DNA from: Sphingopyxis sp. YF1
GTDB taxonomy: Bacteria > Pseudomonadota > Alphaproteobacteria > Sphingomonadales > Sphingomonadaceae
Assembly: GCF_022701295.1 (NCBI RefSeq)
Contig: NZ_CP033204.1
Span: forward strand, 1,612,001 to 1,676,000
Length of the DNA stretch: 64,000 nucleotides
Direction: 5' to 3'
The translations under genes and the position numbers were made by a program. Below, one piece after another: positions 39,015 through 47,926 of this stretch (position 1 is its first letter; the number at the start of each line of letters is the position of its first letter). The notes beneath the pieces are model-generated. The model did not search any database. It was given only the letters and a program-made list of their open reading frames with translations, and was not told where the DNA came from.

Positions 39015-39878
39015 ATGCTCGATACGCTGACCGACCTTGTCCGTACCGAACTCGCGCTTCCGGTCGATCCGCGTGTCGCCGCGATGGCCGCTGCGCTCGC
39101 CGCCCAATATCCGGGATCGGCGCGCGCGGTGCTCTTTTACGGGAGCTGCCTGCGCGAGACCCAGCTCGACGGGTTGATGCTCGATTTCTACGTGATCGTC
39201 TCGGACTATGGCGATGCCTATGACCGGCGCTGGCTCGCTGTCGCTAATCGGCTGATCCCGCCCAATGTCTTTCCGTTCCAGTCGGGCGAGCTCATCGCAA
39301 AATATGCGGTACTCAGCGAGGCCGATTTTCACCGGTTGAACGGCGCCGAGACGCGCAACGTGTCGGTGTGGGCGCGCTTCGCGCAGCCTTCTCGGTTGGT
39401 TTGGGTGGTTGATGACACCGCTGCCGCTTACGTCGTTGCAGCCGTAGCGCGCGCGGCGCCGGCGCTGCTGGCCGCCGCCGGCCGCGTTGCGGGCGAGGAT
39501 ATGCTCGACTGGTGGCGCCGCGCCTTTCGGCTGACCTATTCGGCCGAACTCCGCGCCGAGCGCAAGGGACGCGCCCAGTCGGTGGTCGATGCCGACCCCG
39601 AGCGCTATCGCCGTTTCGGGCCGCCCGCGGCCGACGCGATCCCGGCCACCGCACGGAGCGGCGGCTGGGCGCGGCGCCGCATGGAGGGGAAGGGGCTCAG
39701 CATCCTCCGCCTTGCCAAGGCGAGCCTGACCTACGCCGGCGGGATCGACTATCTGGCGTGGAAGATCAACCGCCACGCGGGAACGGCGATCGAGATCAAG
39801 CCATGGCAGCGCCGCTGGCCGCTCCTCGCCGCGCTGACGCTGGTCCCGCGGCTGATGAAAAGCGGGGCCATCCGCTGA
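39015..39878 (+). CDS. nucleotidyltransferase-like protein (TAM41-like candidate)
   Basis: A 287-aa protein. N-terminal FYGSCLRE (41-48) followed by LMLDFYVIVSDYGDAYDRRW (up to about residue 73) resembles the GS...DxxxxV pattern of Pol-beta-type nucleotidyltransferases. The later AKYAVLSEADFHRL recalls the KYGV block of TAM41/Mmp37, the mitochondrial CDP-diacylglycerol synthase. The C-terminal half is helical and basic (LRLAKASLTYAGGIDYLAWK). Placed 10 bp after a lipid kinase whose product could be phosphatidate, this context fits CDP-lipid synthesis. The family assignment is my reading from motifs and context, not proven. Confidence 0.55.
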   Translation: MLDTLTDLVRTELALPVDPRVAAMAAALAAQYPGSARAVLFYGSCLRETQLDGLMLDFYVIVSDYGDAYDRRWLAVANRLIPPNVFPFQSGELIAKYAVLSEADFHRLNGAETRNVSVWARFAQPSRLVWVVDDTAAAYVVAAVARAAPALLAAAGRVAGEDMLDWWRRAFRLTYSAELRAERKGRAQSVVDADPERYRRFGPPAADAIPATARSGGWARRRMEGKGLSILRLAKASLTYAGGIDYLAWKINRHAGTAIEIKPWQRRWPLLAALTLVPRLMKSGAIR

Positions 39879-39941
39879 CGCGGATTTCGTTCGACCGGGG
39901 AGAAAAGCCTCCGCTGCCGGTCCAATCGACGCGCTTTCTTC

Positions 39942-42326
39942 CTAGCCCCGCAGGCGGTCGATGGCCTGCGCCAGCGCAACATAGAGCTTGCCGATATCCG
40001 ACGAGAGCAGGGTCACGCTGATCGCCGATCCGTCGCGGGCGCCCATCAGCAGGCGCAGCATCGCTTCGAAATCGTGGATGAACTGGTTCACCGCGGCATG
40101 GAAGGCATCGTCATTCTGATAGACGCGGAGGATTTCCCTGGCCTCGCCATTTTCGAGCAGCTTAACCGCGCGCCGGGCAAAGACCCCGCGGTCGCCCTTC
40201 AGATAAGCGTCCCACGCGGTATCGCTGACGTCGCTCGACAGGATCTTGGTCACGTCGATCGCCGTCGACTTGAGCGATTCGGTGAGCAGCCCGACCTGCT
40301 TGGCCAGCGAATCGCGATCCGATGATGCAATGGCGGCTTCGGCCTCGGCGGCGCGGGCCTCGACGTTCGCGCTCGTGTCCATGATCGTGATCAGCTGGCG
40401 CATCAGCCGGTCGGTGGCGTTGTTCGCGGCTTCGACCGCCCGTTCGGACGCCGCGCCGATCGCATCGAGCTGGGTCCTGACCTCGGTCTGGAAGGCCGCA
40501 TCGATCGCCTCGGCCGCGGTCGTCTGCATGGCTTCGCGCGCGCCGGCGGCGAGGCGATCGAGCGTGGTGCGCGCCTGTTCGGCGGCGGTGTCGGCGGTGC
40601 GGCGCACATCCTCCAGCGTCGCGATCATCTTTGCGCCGCCCTGATCGGCAAAGGCGTCCGCGCCTTCGCGCAGGCGCGCAAAGGCGGCGTCGGCTTCGGC
40701 GAGCGCGGTCTTGACCCGTTCGACCTGCGCCTGCTGGCTTTCGGCCTGACTCGCCATCTGGGTCTCGTTCGATATCAGCGTCGCCTGCACCGCATTGACG
40801 TGCGAGAGGGTCGACTGGGCGACCAGTTCGGAGGCCTCGAGCAGGGGACGCAGTTCGCCGAGCGAGGTCTTGGTCGCCTTGCCGTGCGCCGCCATACGAT
40901 CGATCGCGTGCGGCAATGTCTCATCCATTTCGCGCGTCACCGCATCGAGTGCGAGCAGCAGCGATTCGGCATGCGAGATCAGCTGGCGCGCCGAACCATT
41001 GCCCTTTTCGGTCTGATCCATGAAGGCGGCGAGCTGTGCCTTGGTGTCGTCGATCGCGCGGCCGATGACCCCCGCGCTCGCCGACACGCTGACGTCGAGG
41101 AATTCGAGCCGGTCGCCGATCTCGGCGACATGACCGGCCACCTGCGCGGACAATTGTTCGCTTGCCTGACCATGCGCAGCAAGCCGCGCGCCGATTTCAT
41201 CGCTCGCACCGCGCGCGACCGCCAGACGATCGTCGAGCTGGCTCGCGGCCGTCGCGACGCCTTCGCCGAAGGCCTTCCAGGTTTCGCCAAGCCTGGCGTT
41301 GACCGCCTCGACCGTCGCGGTCAGCTCGTGCTGGGCCGCATTGGCCGCAAGCGTCATCTGGGTCAGCGCGGCGTCATGCGCTTCGGTTACCTGCGCCGAG
41401 GTTGCCAGCAATTCGCTTTCAGCCTGCCGGGTGCGGCTTTCGATCGTTCCGATGGCATCGGCGAGCGCCGATACGGATTCCTCGCCGGTTTGGGCGGCCT
41501 TCGCCGCTTCCTCGGCGAGTGCGGCGAGCCGGGCTTCCAGACTGGCGCCCTGCTGGTGCGCAACGAGCCCCGCCTCGCGGAAATTGCCTGCCAGCCGTTG
41601 CGCCACATCGTCGATGCGCGGGAGCCCCGCGAGCAATCCGTCCATCCGCTGCATGGCGACGTCGCCCGACCGCGCGAGCTGGTCGTGCGCATTCGCGATC
41701 ACCGACGCGTTGGTCGCGAGCCTGTCGCTGCTTTCGCTCAGCCGCGCGACCGTATCGAGCCCGAGTTGCTGGACGATCATCGCCTGTTCGGCGAGCTGGC
41801 GCTGGGCGTCGGCGAGGTGCAGCCCGAGCGAATGCATCGACTGGTTGAGCGCCGCATTCTGGTCGCGCAACGCGGTTGCAACACGCGCGAATCGTGCCTG
41901 TTCCGAGCGTCCCGATCGCAGCCAGGCCATCCAAAGCACCGCGAGCAGCGTCAGCGGCATCGCAATGGTCGCGATCAGGCCGGCCCATTCGGTCATCGCC
42001 GGCGCGCGCGCAAAGCCCGATGTCCCGGCCGCAAGCGCGAAGATCGTCCAGCCCACGGCAAGCAGGCCGACCAGAGCGGGAGCAAAACGGTCACGGAAGG
42101 GGGAGGGGGCCGCCATGTCGTCATCGGCTTCGCCCGCGTCGGCGAGCGCCTCCGTATCGAGCCAGTCGCGTTCGGGGCGCACGGCGACACCCGCCGGGCC
42201 CTCCGCGTCAGCAGGCGGTTCAACAGGTGCCGCGGTTGCGGCCTCGGGCTCTGCCATCTGGCCGTCCTTGTCTCCGTTCGTTGCGGAATTCCGCCACAAA
42301 CCGACGATTTTCTTGTCCCCCGTCAT
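39942..42326 (-). CDS. large membrane-anchored coiled-coil protein
   Basis: About 794 aa. A disordered Ala/Pro/Glu-rich cytoplasmic N-terminus (1-85) is followed by two transmembrane helices (about 90-112 and 122-140) and then some 600 residues of nearly uninterrupted Ala/Glu/Gln-rich heptads (AAEQARTTLDRLAAGAREAM and similar), ending in a globular-looking 90-residue tail (AKQVGLLTESLKSTAIDV through LYVALAQAIDRL). The architecture recalls the Caulobacter polarity protein TipN and other polar scaffolds, but homology is not shown. ATG 42326 is chosen over the upstream GTG 42356. Divergent from the Hpt-like gene, 68 bp away. Confidence 0.75.
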   Translation of the reverse strand: MTGDKKIVGLWRNSATNGDKDGQMAEPEAATAAPVEPPADAEGPAGVAVRPERDWLDTEALADAGEADDDMAAPSPFRDRFAPALVGLLAVGWTIFALAAGTSGFARAPAMTEWAGLIATIAMPLTLLAVLWMAWLRSGRSEQARFARVATALRDQNAALNQSMHSLGLHLADAQRQLAEQAMIVQQLGLDTVARLSESSDRLATNASVIANAHDQLARSGDVAMQRMDGLLAGLPRIDDVAQRLAGNFREAGLVAHQQGASLEARLAALAEEAAKAAQTGEESVSALADAIGTIESRTRQAESELLATSAQVTEAHDAALTQMTLAANAAQHELTATVEAVNARLGETWKAFGEGVATAASQLDDRLAVARGASDEIGARLAAHGQASEQLSAQVAGHVAEIGDRLEFLDVSVSASAGVIGRAIDDTKAQLAAFMDQTEKGNGSARQLISHAESLLLALDAVTREMDETLPHAIDRMAAHGKATKTSLGELRPLLEASELVAQSTLSHVNAVQATLISNETQMASQAESQQAQVERVKTALAEADAAFARLREGADAFADQGGAKMIATLEDVRRTADTAAEQARTTLDRLAAGAREAMQTTAAEAIDAAFQTEVRTQLDAIGAASERAVEAANNATDRLMRQLITIMDTSANVEARAAEAEAAIASSDRDSLAKQVGLLTESLKSTAIDVTKILSSDVSDTAWDAYLKGDRGVFARRAVKLLENGEAREILRVYQNDDAFHAAVNQFIHDFEAMLRLLMGARDGSAISVTLLSSDIGKLYVALAQAIDRLRG

Positions 42327-42394
42327 CGGGCCATCATAGCAGCAAATGCCCGCCACGAAACGGAAACTTAACCATGCGCTGTCAAGGCTGTGGA

Positions 42395-42691
42395 ATGTCC
42401 TTCGACAGTGGGCCCCTCGATCGCTATCTGACGGCCGCGATCGGCGATGACGCGGCGATGGCTGCCGACCTGCGTAGCGCCTTTACCGACAGCGCGCGCG
42501 AACTCGCCGATCTGATGCGGCGGGCGCGTTGCGATGCCAACTGGAACGTCGCGGCGTTGCGGCTGAAAGGGCTGGCGGCGACGTTCGGAATCGTTCCGCT
42601 CATCGAACTGGCGGAAGAGGCGATGGCGGGCGCCCCGGGCGACCCCGCGGTGCTGCGCGACATCAACCGGGCGATCGACGTCCTCGCCTGA
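42395..42691 (+). CDS. degenerate Hpt-domain protein
   Basis: A 98-aa four-helix protein resembling histidine phosphotransfer domains. The region corresponding to the HxLKG phosphorylation motif reads ALRLKG at 54-59, with Leu55 where the phospho-accepting His should be, so it cannot act as a normal phosphorelay protein. ATG 42395 (MSFDSGPLD) with AAGG seven bases upstream is preferred; ATG 42374 would add seven residues (MRCQGCG). Possible roles are a binding partner or an inhibitor of kinase-receiver contacts; unknown. Confidence 0.7.
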   Translation: MSFDSGPLDRYLTAAIGDDAAMAADLRSAFTDSARELADLMRRARCDANWNVAALRLKGLAATFGIVPLIELAEEAMAGAPGDPAVLRDINRAIDVLA

Positions 42692-42851
42692 GCGGGCGCG
42701 GCGGTTCAATCATCGTTCAGCCGCCCCCGACCATAGCAAATTTCGACGGCCTGTCTTGCCTTGGCAACGCTTGGGGTTTAGCCGCGTTTCGCGACAGCGG
42801 CTTCCGATAGCGCGCCTGCGCGCGAGGCCGAATCGTAAGGAGAGATTTCAG

Positions 42852-44153
42852 ATGTTCACCCGTTTTCGCTCGATGCCCGCGACGGCAATGGCCGCCGTGC
42901 TCGGCTGCGCGCTGATCGCGACCGCCGCCGTGCCTGCCGCCGCCCAGGACAAGCCCAAGAAGGAAAAGAAGGGCAAGCAGGAAGAGGCCAAGGGCACCAC
43001 GGTTGCCGTGAGCAAGGCTTTTGGCCCGGCGGTGAAGAAGATGCAGGACGCGAGCAATGCCAAGGATTCGGCTGCGCTGGCAGCCGCAATCGCCGAAGGC
43101 AGCCCGTCGGCGACGACCGACGAGGATCGTTACTGGATCGGCCAGTTCACCCTGCAACTCGGCATCCAGACCAACGACAAGGCAAAGCAGGCGGCGGGCC
43201 TCGACGCCATGCTGGCATCGGGCAAGACGCCGCCGGAGAGCCTTGCGACCTATAATTTCTTCTCGGGCAATTTTGCCTATGGCGACAAGGACTATGCCAA
43301 GGCCGCCGAGCGGCTCGAGGCCGCCAAGGCAGGGGGCTCGAAGGAGCAGCAACTCGACCTGCTGCTGATGGACAGCTATATCCAGAGCAATCAGGTCGAT
43401 CGGGGGATTGCGGTCGCCAAGACGGCGATCGAGGCGAACCGTGCTGCGGGTCAGCGTCCGTCCGACGAACTCTATGTTCGCCCGATCAAGGCGTTGCAGG
43501 CTGCGAAGCGCAACGATGAAGCGCTGGATATGATGACGCTGCGCATGCGCGATTTCAACCAGCCGCAGGTGTGGCGCCAGACGCTGTTCATCCTGTTGCA
43601 GCAGAGCGGCGAAAACAAGGAAATCGCGCTCGACACGCTGCGCCTGATGCGCGCGACCAATTCGATGCTCCAGCGTCCCGAATATCTGGAATATGCAACG
43701 CTTGCGACCGAAGCCGCACTGCCCGGCGAAGTGGTTTCGCTGATCAAGGCCGGCAAGGCGAGCAACGTCATTCCGCAGGCCGACGCGCGGCTCGACGAGA
43801 TCGCCAAGGCGCAGGGCGAACGCATCGGCGACGAGGAATCGACGCTGACCGCCTATGCGGCCAAGCCCTCGACGCTGTCGAACCCCAAGGTTGCAGGCGC
43901 GACGGGCGATGCGATGGTCGGCTACGGCCGCTACGCCGATGCGGTGCCGCTCTACAAGGCGGCGCTTGCAGCCGGCGGCGACAAGGAGCTGTGGACCTAT
44001 CGCATGGGCGTCGCACAGGCGCTGGCGGGAGACGCCGCAGGCGCCAAGGCGAGCTTCGCGCAGGTCACGGGCGCGCGCAAGCGGCTCGCGCAGCTGTGGA
44101 CCATCAAGCTCGATGGGGGCGCAGCGCCCGCAGCCGCCACCGCGGCTGGCTAG
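42852..44153 (+). CDS. exported repeat (TPR-like) protein
   Basis: A 433-aa secreted protein: a signal peptide (cleaving near AAAQDK at about 32), a Lys/Glu-rich linker (DKPKKEKKGKQEE), then an all-helical domain with repeat pairs resembling TPRs, such as NFFSGNFAYGDKDYAKAAER and MVGYGRYADAVPLYKAAL. No enzyme motif. AAGGAGA precedes the ATG. The extended frame to 42756 lacks a signal and is rejected. Abundance and role are unknown; a periplasmic scaffold is plausible. Confidence 0.72.
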   Translation: MFTRFRSMPATAMAAVLGCALIATAAVPAAAQDKPKKEKKGKQEEAKGTTVAVSKAFGPAVKKMQDASNAKDSAALAAAIAEGSPSATTDEDRYWIGQFTLQLGIQTNDKAKQAAGLDAMLASGKTPPESLATYNFFSGNFAYGDKDYAKAAERLEAAKAGGSKEQQLDLLLMDSYIQSNQVDRGIAVAKTAIEANRAAGQRPSDELYVRPIKALQAAKRNDEALDMMTLRMRDFNQPQVWRQTLFILLQQSGENKEIALDTLRLMRATNSMLQRPEYLEYATLATEAALPGEVVSLIKAGKASNVIPQADARLDEIAKAQGERIGDEESTLTAYAAKPSTLSNPKVAGATGDAMVGYGRYADAVPLYKAALAAGGDKELWTYRMGVAQALAGDAAGAKASFAQVTGARKRLAQLWTIKLDGGAAPAAATAAG

Positions 44154-44187
44154 AGCATCGTGCGTTAAATTCGCATCATGCCCAAGT

Positions 44188-44275
44188 CCGTTTGTGCTGA
44201 GCTTGTCGAAGCACCGTTCTTCTTCCTTCACCGTTGAAAGGAAGGACGGCCCTTCGACAAGCTCAGGGCGAGCGG
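44188..44275. repeat. sphingomonad-type intergenic inverted repeat, second copy
   Basis: The left arm CTGAGCTTGTCGAAG (44197-44211) and right arm CTTCGACAAGCTCAG (44252-44266) are perfect 15-bp inverse complements, separated by an inner CCTTCACCGTTGAAAGG hairpin. It is the better-preserved relative of the element at 2062-2170. Located between the TPR-like gene and its terminator. Confidence 0.8.
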
Positions 44276-44318
44276 TTCATATTGAAGGCACGGCTGGCTA
44301 GTTCACCGGCCCAGAACA

Positions 44319-44358
44319 GAAAGGGCGCCGCTCCCATCGGGACGGCGCCTTTTCTTTT
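44319..44358. terminator. bidirectional intrinsic terminator
   Basis: AAAGGGCGCCG at 44320-44330 pairs with CGGCGCCTTTT at 44343-44353 over a 12-nt loop and is followed by TTTCTTTT. In the opposite sense the stem is followed by CTTTCTGTT. It serves the repeat-protein gene on the plus strand and the Lrp-family gene on the minus strand, which converge here. Confidence 0.8.
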
Positions 44359-44383
44359 GGGCACGTGCCTGTGGCGCCGAACG

Positions 44384-44860
44384 TCAGAGTTCGACCGGAA
44401 TTCCTGCCAGCTGCTTGGCCGTCCGGATCGTCAGAGACGTCTTGACGCTGGTGACGTTGGGGGCCGATGTCAGATGGGCGGTGAGGAAGGACTGGAAGCT
44501 CTGGAGGTCGCGGGCAACCACCTTGAGCAGGAAATCGATCTCGCCGTTCAGCATGTAGCATTCGCGCACCTCGGCCAGCGCGCCGACATAGTCCTCGAAG
44601 GCCTTGAGGTCGGCTTCGGCCTGGCTGCGCAGGCTGACCATCGCGAACACGGTGATGCCGTACCCCAGCTTCGCCGCGTCGAGATCGGCATGGTAGCTCC
44701 GGATCACTCCCGACTCTTCGAGCGCGCGGACTCGACGCAGGCACGGAGGCGCCGTGAGGCCCACCATCTGGGCAAGCTCGACATTCGTCATTCGGCCGTT
44801 TTTCTGTAGTTCCTGCAGGATCTGGAGGTCGATCTGATCGAATTTCTGGCTCGCCATCAT
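44384..44860 (-). CDS. Lrp/AsnC family transcriptional regulator
   Basis: A 158-aa regulator: N-terminal helix-turn-helix (about 8-60, DQIDLQILQELQKNGRMTNV and LTAPPCLRRVRALEESGVI) and a C-terminal RAM ligand-binding domain (KLGYGITVFAMVSL to about 150). Such proteins sense amino acids and act as octamers or higher. Start ATG 44860 follows GGAAG five bases upstream. An ATTGCAAT palindrome lies at 44920-44927 in an AT-rich patch that contrasts with its GC-rich surroundings, a candidate autoregulatory site. The target genes are unknown. Confidence 0.93.
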   Translation of the reverse strand: MMASQKFDQIDLQILQELQKNGRMTNVELAQMVGLTAPPCLRRVRALEESGVIRSYHADLDAAKLGYGITVFAMVSLRSQAEADLKAFEDYVGALAEVRECYMLNGEIDFLLKVVARDLQSFQSFLTAHLTSAPNVTSVKTSLTIRTAKQLAGIPVEL

Positions 44861-45023
44861 TGTAACTTCCGTTTCCTCTGATGGTGGCGACCATAATAAT
44901 ATTTCAGGTGATTGCAATTGTCCCACAATGCGACGCGGATGGTTAAGCCGCTTTCATGACCCGGGGATTCACGCTAGCCGGTAAAGATACGCTAACCAAT
45001 AAAGGGGTGGGGGACCGCACCGC

Positions 45024-46682
45024 GTGACTGCCGATACGATGATTGCGACGATCTTGCGTCAGTCCCCGGTGGACCGGCGTTCGTCGGTCGCTGCGTGGCG
45101 TCAGCTCTCCGATATTCTGGCTCAGCGCGGCAATCAACTGGCCGATGAGGATATTCGCCGGTCGCTGCACGCGCTAGCCGTTCTGCGGCCGCATGTTCCC
45201 GAAGGCGTGCGCCGCGACTGCGCCCGCTCGATCGCACGGCACAGCCGGTTTGCGCCGATCGTCGCGCTTTACGCCAGCGACGTGCCGAGCGTGTCGCTCG
45301 CGATGCTGCGCGATGCCCAGCTCGCCGAAGAGGACTGGCTTGCCCTGCTGCCCGCCACCGGCCCGATGGCGCGTTCCTTCCTCGCGGCGCGTGCCGACCT
45401 GCCGGACGGCGTGCGGCGTGCGCTCGTGGCGCTCGGCGCTGCGTCGGTGGCGCTGCCGCAGCCCGAGACGGTGGCGGAGATCGAGGAGGAGGCCGCGCAG
45501 CCCGTGCTGGCGACACCGGTTCGCGATCCCGACGCCGGGACGAGCCAGATCAGCGAACTGGTGCGCCGGATCGACAAGTTCCAGTCGGCGCGCGGCCAGC
45601 AGGTCGCCGAAGCCCGCCCGGCCGTTATGCCGCGCGAATCCTTCCTGTTCGAAACGGGACCTGACGGGATCATCCACTGGGTCGAAGGCGTCGCGCGCGG
45701 GGCGGTGATCGGGCTGTCGATAGCCGAAGTGGCGCTCGGCGGCGAGCCGGGCGCGGACGGCGTGGCGGCGGGGGCATTCCGCCAGCGCGCCGAAATGATC
45801 AACGCGCGGATGATCGTGGAGGGCGCCGACAGCGATTCGGGCGAATGGCGCTTTTCGGCCTTGCCGTGGTTCGACCGTGCGACCGGACAGTTTCGCGGTT
45901 ACCGCGGCAGCGCGCGGCGGCCGCAACGCAACGAGATGCCCTATGGCCTCGCCGCGGGGGACGGAGCGGGCGATTCGATCCGGCAGCTGATCCACGAACT
46001 GCGCAGTCCGCTCAACGCCATCTCGGGTTTCGCGCAGATCATCTCGGGACAGATGTTCGGCCCGGTCAGCCAGGCCTATCGCGCGATGGCGGACACGATC
46101 GTCGCCGATGCCGCGGCGATCCAGGCGATCATCGACGATCTGCAAGTCGCGACGACCGCGGCGCCCGAGCCCTCGCTGCCGGTCGGTGTCGCGTCCGACA
46201 TCGCGGCGGTGACGGCGCAGGTCGAGCGGGACCTGGCGCCGCTGCTGGCCGAACATGGGGTCGGCATCAGCCTCGCACGCGTCGGCGGCCCGTTCCATGC
46301 CGCGGTTGACGAGATCGCGGCCCGCCGGATGATCGGCCGCCTCGTCACGGCGCTCGTCGACGTCGCCGAATCGCACGCGTCGCTGGTGGGGCAGCTGCTC
46401 ATCGAACCCGCAGACGGGCCGATGCTGCAATTGCGCATCGTGCGCCCGGCCGCGATCCGGTTCACCCCGGCCCGCGATCTGCTCGACCCGAGCTACAGCC
46501 CCGAGGGCGAGGCGCCCGGCGCGGCGATCCTCAGCCTCGGCTTTTCGCTCCGGCTCGTCGACAGCCTCGCGCGCGCGGCGGGCGGACATCTCGACATCGG
46601 GCATAACGCCTTGACCTTGTACCTGCCGTCGGCCAACCCGGCGTTCGCGGCCGGTCCCGAGGCCGGGTCGCGCAGCGACTGA
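45024..46682 (+). CDS. histidine-kinase-like sensor with eroded ATPase domain
   Basis: A 552-aa protein. Residues 1-170 are helical and unlike known sensors; a PAS-like region lies at about 205-300 (LFETGPDGIIHWVEGVA); HisKA is at about 315-380 with the H-box LIHELRSPLNAISGFAQI (His324). The C-terminal part has the overall shape of HATPase_c, but the N-box Asn is absent (LVTALVDVAESHA) and no DxGxG or GxGLG loops are seen. It may be a pseudokinase or phosphatase. GTG 45024 is used; ATG 45039 is an alternative. No response regulator is adjacent. Confidence 0.75.
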   Translation: MTADTMIATILRQSPVDRRSSVAAWRQLSDILAQRGNQLADEDIRRSLHALAVLRPHVPEGVRRDCARSIARHSRFAPIVALYASDVPSVSLAMLRDAQLAEEDWLALLPATGPMARSFLAARADLPDGVRRALVALGAASVALPQPETVAEIEEEAAQPVLATPVRDPDAGTSQISELVRRIDKFQSARGQQVAEARPAVMPRESFLFETGPDGIIHWVEGVARGAVIGLSIAEVALGGEPGADGVAAGAFRQRAEMINARMIVEGADSDSGEWRFSALPWFDRATGQFRGYRGSARRPQRNEMPYGLAAGDGAGDSIRQLIHELRSPLNAISGFAQIISGQMFGPVSQAYRAMADTIVADAAAIQAIIDDLQVATTAAPEPSLPVGVASDIAAVTAQVERDLAPLLAEHGVGISLARVGGPFHAAVDEIAARRMIGRLVTALVDVAESHASLVGQLLIEPADGPMLQLRIVRPAAIRFTPARDLLDPSYSPEGEAPGAAILSLGFSLRLVDSLARAAGGHLDIGHNALTLYLPSANPAFAAGPEAGSRSD

Positions 46683-46762
46683 TCGGGGCGGGGACCCGCT
46701 TGCAGGGGGAAGGCTCGGTGCAACGGGCGGGCAATCTGTTGAAGCCACCGTCGGCGACCGAC

Positions 46763-47740
46763 ATGATCAGGCTCGCGCCGGGCGAGGCCCCGCGCTTCTG
46801 GGTCACGATCGACACCGAAGAGGATTTCGACTGGACCGCGCCCTTTGCGCGCAGTGGCTACCGGCTCGACTCGGTGCCCGCGCTCGCCGACTGCCAGGCC
46901 TATTTCGAGCGTGCCGGGGTTCGTCCCATCTATCTTGTCGACTGGCCGATCGTCGGCGACGATCGCGCGGTGGCGATCCTCGGCGCGGCGCAGGCGGCCG
47001 GACGGTGCGAGATCGGCGCCCAGCTCCATCCCTGGGTCACGCCGCCCCACGACGAAGAGGTGACCGCGTACAACAGCTATACCGGCAATCTGCCGGCCGG
47101 CCTCCAGCGTGCGAAGATGACCGCGCTGCGCGACGCGATCCGCGACCGCTTCGGCGTCGCCCCGATCATCTATCGCGCGGGGCGCTACGGGCTGGGGGAC
47201 GAGAGCGCGGCGATGCTCGCCGAACTCGGCTTTCGCTGCGATACCTCGGTGCGCTCGGGCTTCGACTATCGTCCGGGGCACGGCCCCGACTATCGCGACG
47301 CGCCGCTCGCGCCGTGGTGGGTGGAAACCGGAGACCGTCCGGCGCTGGTCGAGGCGCCGGTGACCACCGTGTTCGGCGGGTGGCTGGGGCCGATGGCGGG
47401 GCGGTGGCTCTATCACCGCATTTCGGCGGGAACGCGTTCGGCGCTTGCGCGGCTGGGCCTCGCCGAACGCATCGCGCTGACCCCCGAAGGCATTCCGGCC
47501 GACAAGGCCTGCGCCGCGATCGACATCGCGCTGCGCGCGCGCCTGCCGCTCCTCAATTTCTCCTTTCATTCGCCGTCGCTTCAGCCCGGCAACACGCCCT
47601 ATGTCCGGACCGAAGCCGACCTCGAGGCCTTCTATCGCTGGTGGGACGCGGTGCTGGCGCACCTCGCGCGCCGCGGGGTTGAGCCGACGACCGCGGCGGA
47701 AATGGTCGCGAGTGCGGACCGGCACCGGTCGCCCGCCTGA
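46763..47740 (+). CDS. polysaccharide deacetylase-like protein
   Basis: A 325-aa NodB-like protein of the type found in sphingomonad envelope loci. N-terminal WVTIDTEEDFDW (13-24) holds the likely catalytic or metal Asp, and GAQLHPWVTPP supplies a metal His; the (alpha/beta) barrel continues through YRAGRYGL and FSFHSPSL. No signal peptide is seen, so it may act in the cytoplasm or be exported by another route. ATG 46763 is preferred over TTG 46700. The substrate is unknown. Confidence 0.7.
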   Translation: MIRLAPGEAPRFWVTIDTEEDFDWTAPFARSGYRLDSVPALADCQAYFERAGVRPIYLVDWPIVGDDRAVAILGAAQAAGRCEIGAQLHPWVTPPHDEEVTAYNSYTGNLPAGLQRAKMTALRDAIRDRFGVAPIIYRAGRYGLGDESAAMLAELGFRCDTSVRSGFDYRPGHGPDYRDAPLAPWWVETGDRPALVEAPVTTVFGGWLGPMAGRWLYHRISAGTRSALARLGLAERIALTPEGIPADKACAAIDIALRARLPLLNFSFHSPSLQPGNTPYVRTEADLEAFYRWWDAVLAHLARRGVEPTTAAEMVASADRHRSPA

Positions 47741-47792
47741 TCGCGCTTGCCAAGGCTCGCCGCGCTCCGCTATCGCGGGCCGATCCCCACGG

Positions 47793-47868
47793 GGGCCTGT
47801 AGCTCAATGGTTAGAGCTGGCCGCTCATAACGGCTAGGTTGCGGGTTCGAGTCCTGCCGGGCCCACCA
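47793..47868 (+). tRNA. tRNA-Ile2 (anticodon CAU, needs lysidine)
   Basis: A 76-nt cloverleaf with encoded CCA. The acceptor GGGCCTG pairs with CGGGCCC, the D-arm is GCTC/GAGC, the anticodon arm GGCCG-CTCATAA-CGGCT gives CAU, and the T-arm has TTCGAGT. The D-loop and body resemble E. coli tRNA-Ile2 more than elongator tRNA-Met, so C34 is probably modified to lysidine to read AUA. Elongator Met is the alternative. The matching enzyme gene, tilS, is in this window. Confidence 0.85.
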
Positions 47869-47926
47869 TTTTCCTTGCAAATCAAGACCCGTGCCGCTCC
47901 ATTGTCCGGACAAATGGGGGAGGGAC

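Noticed and set aside
40800-42371. 523-aa forward ORF opposite the coiled-coil gene
   Set aside because: Shadow frame. The minus-strand coiled-coil protein has regular heptads and two helices, while this frame is Arg/Gly-rich without structure.
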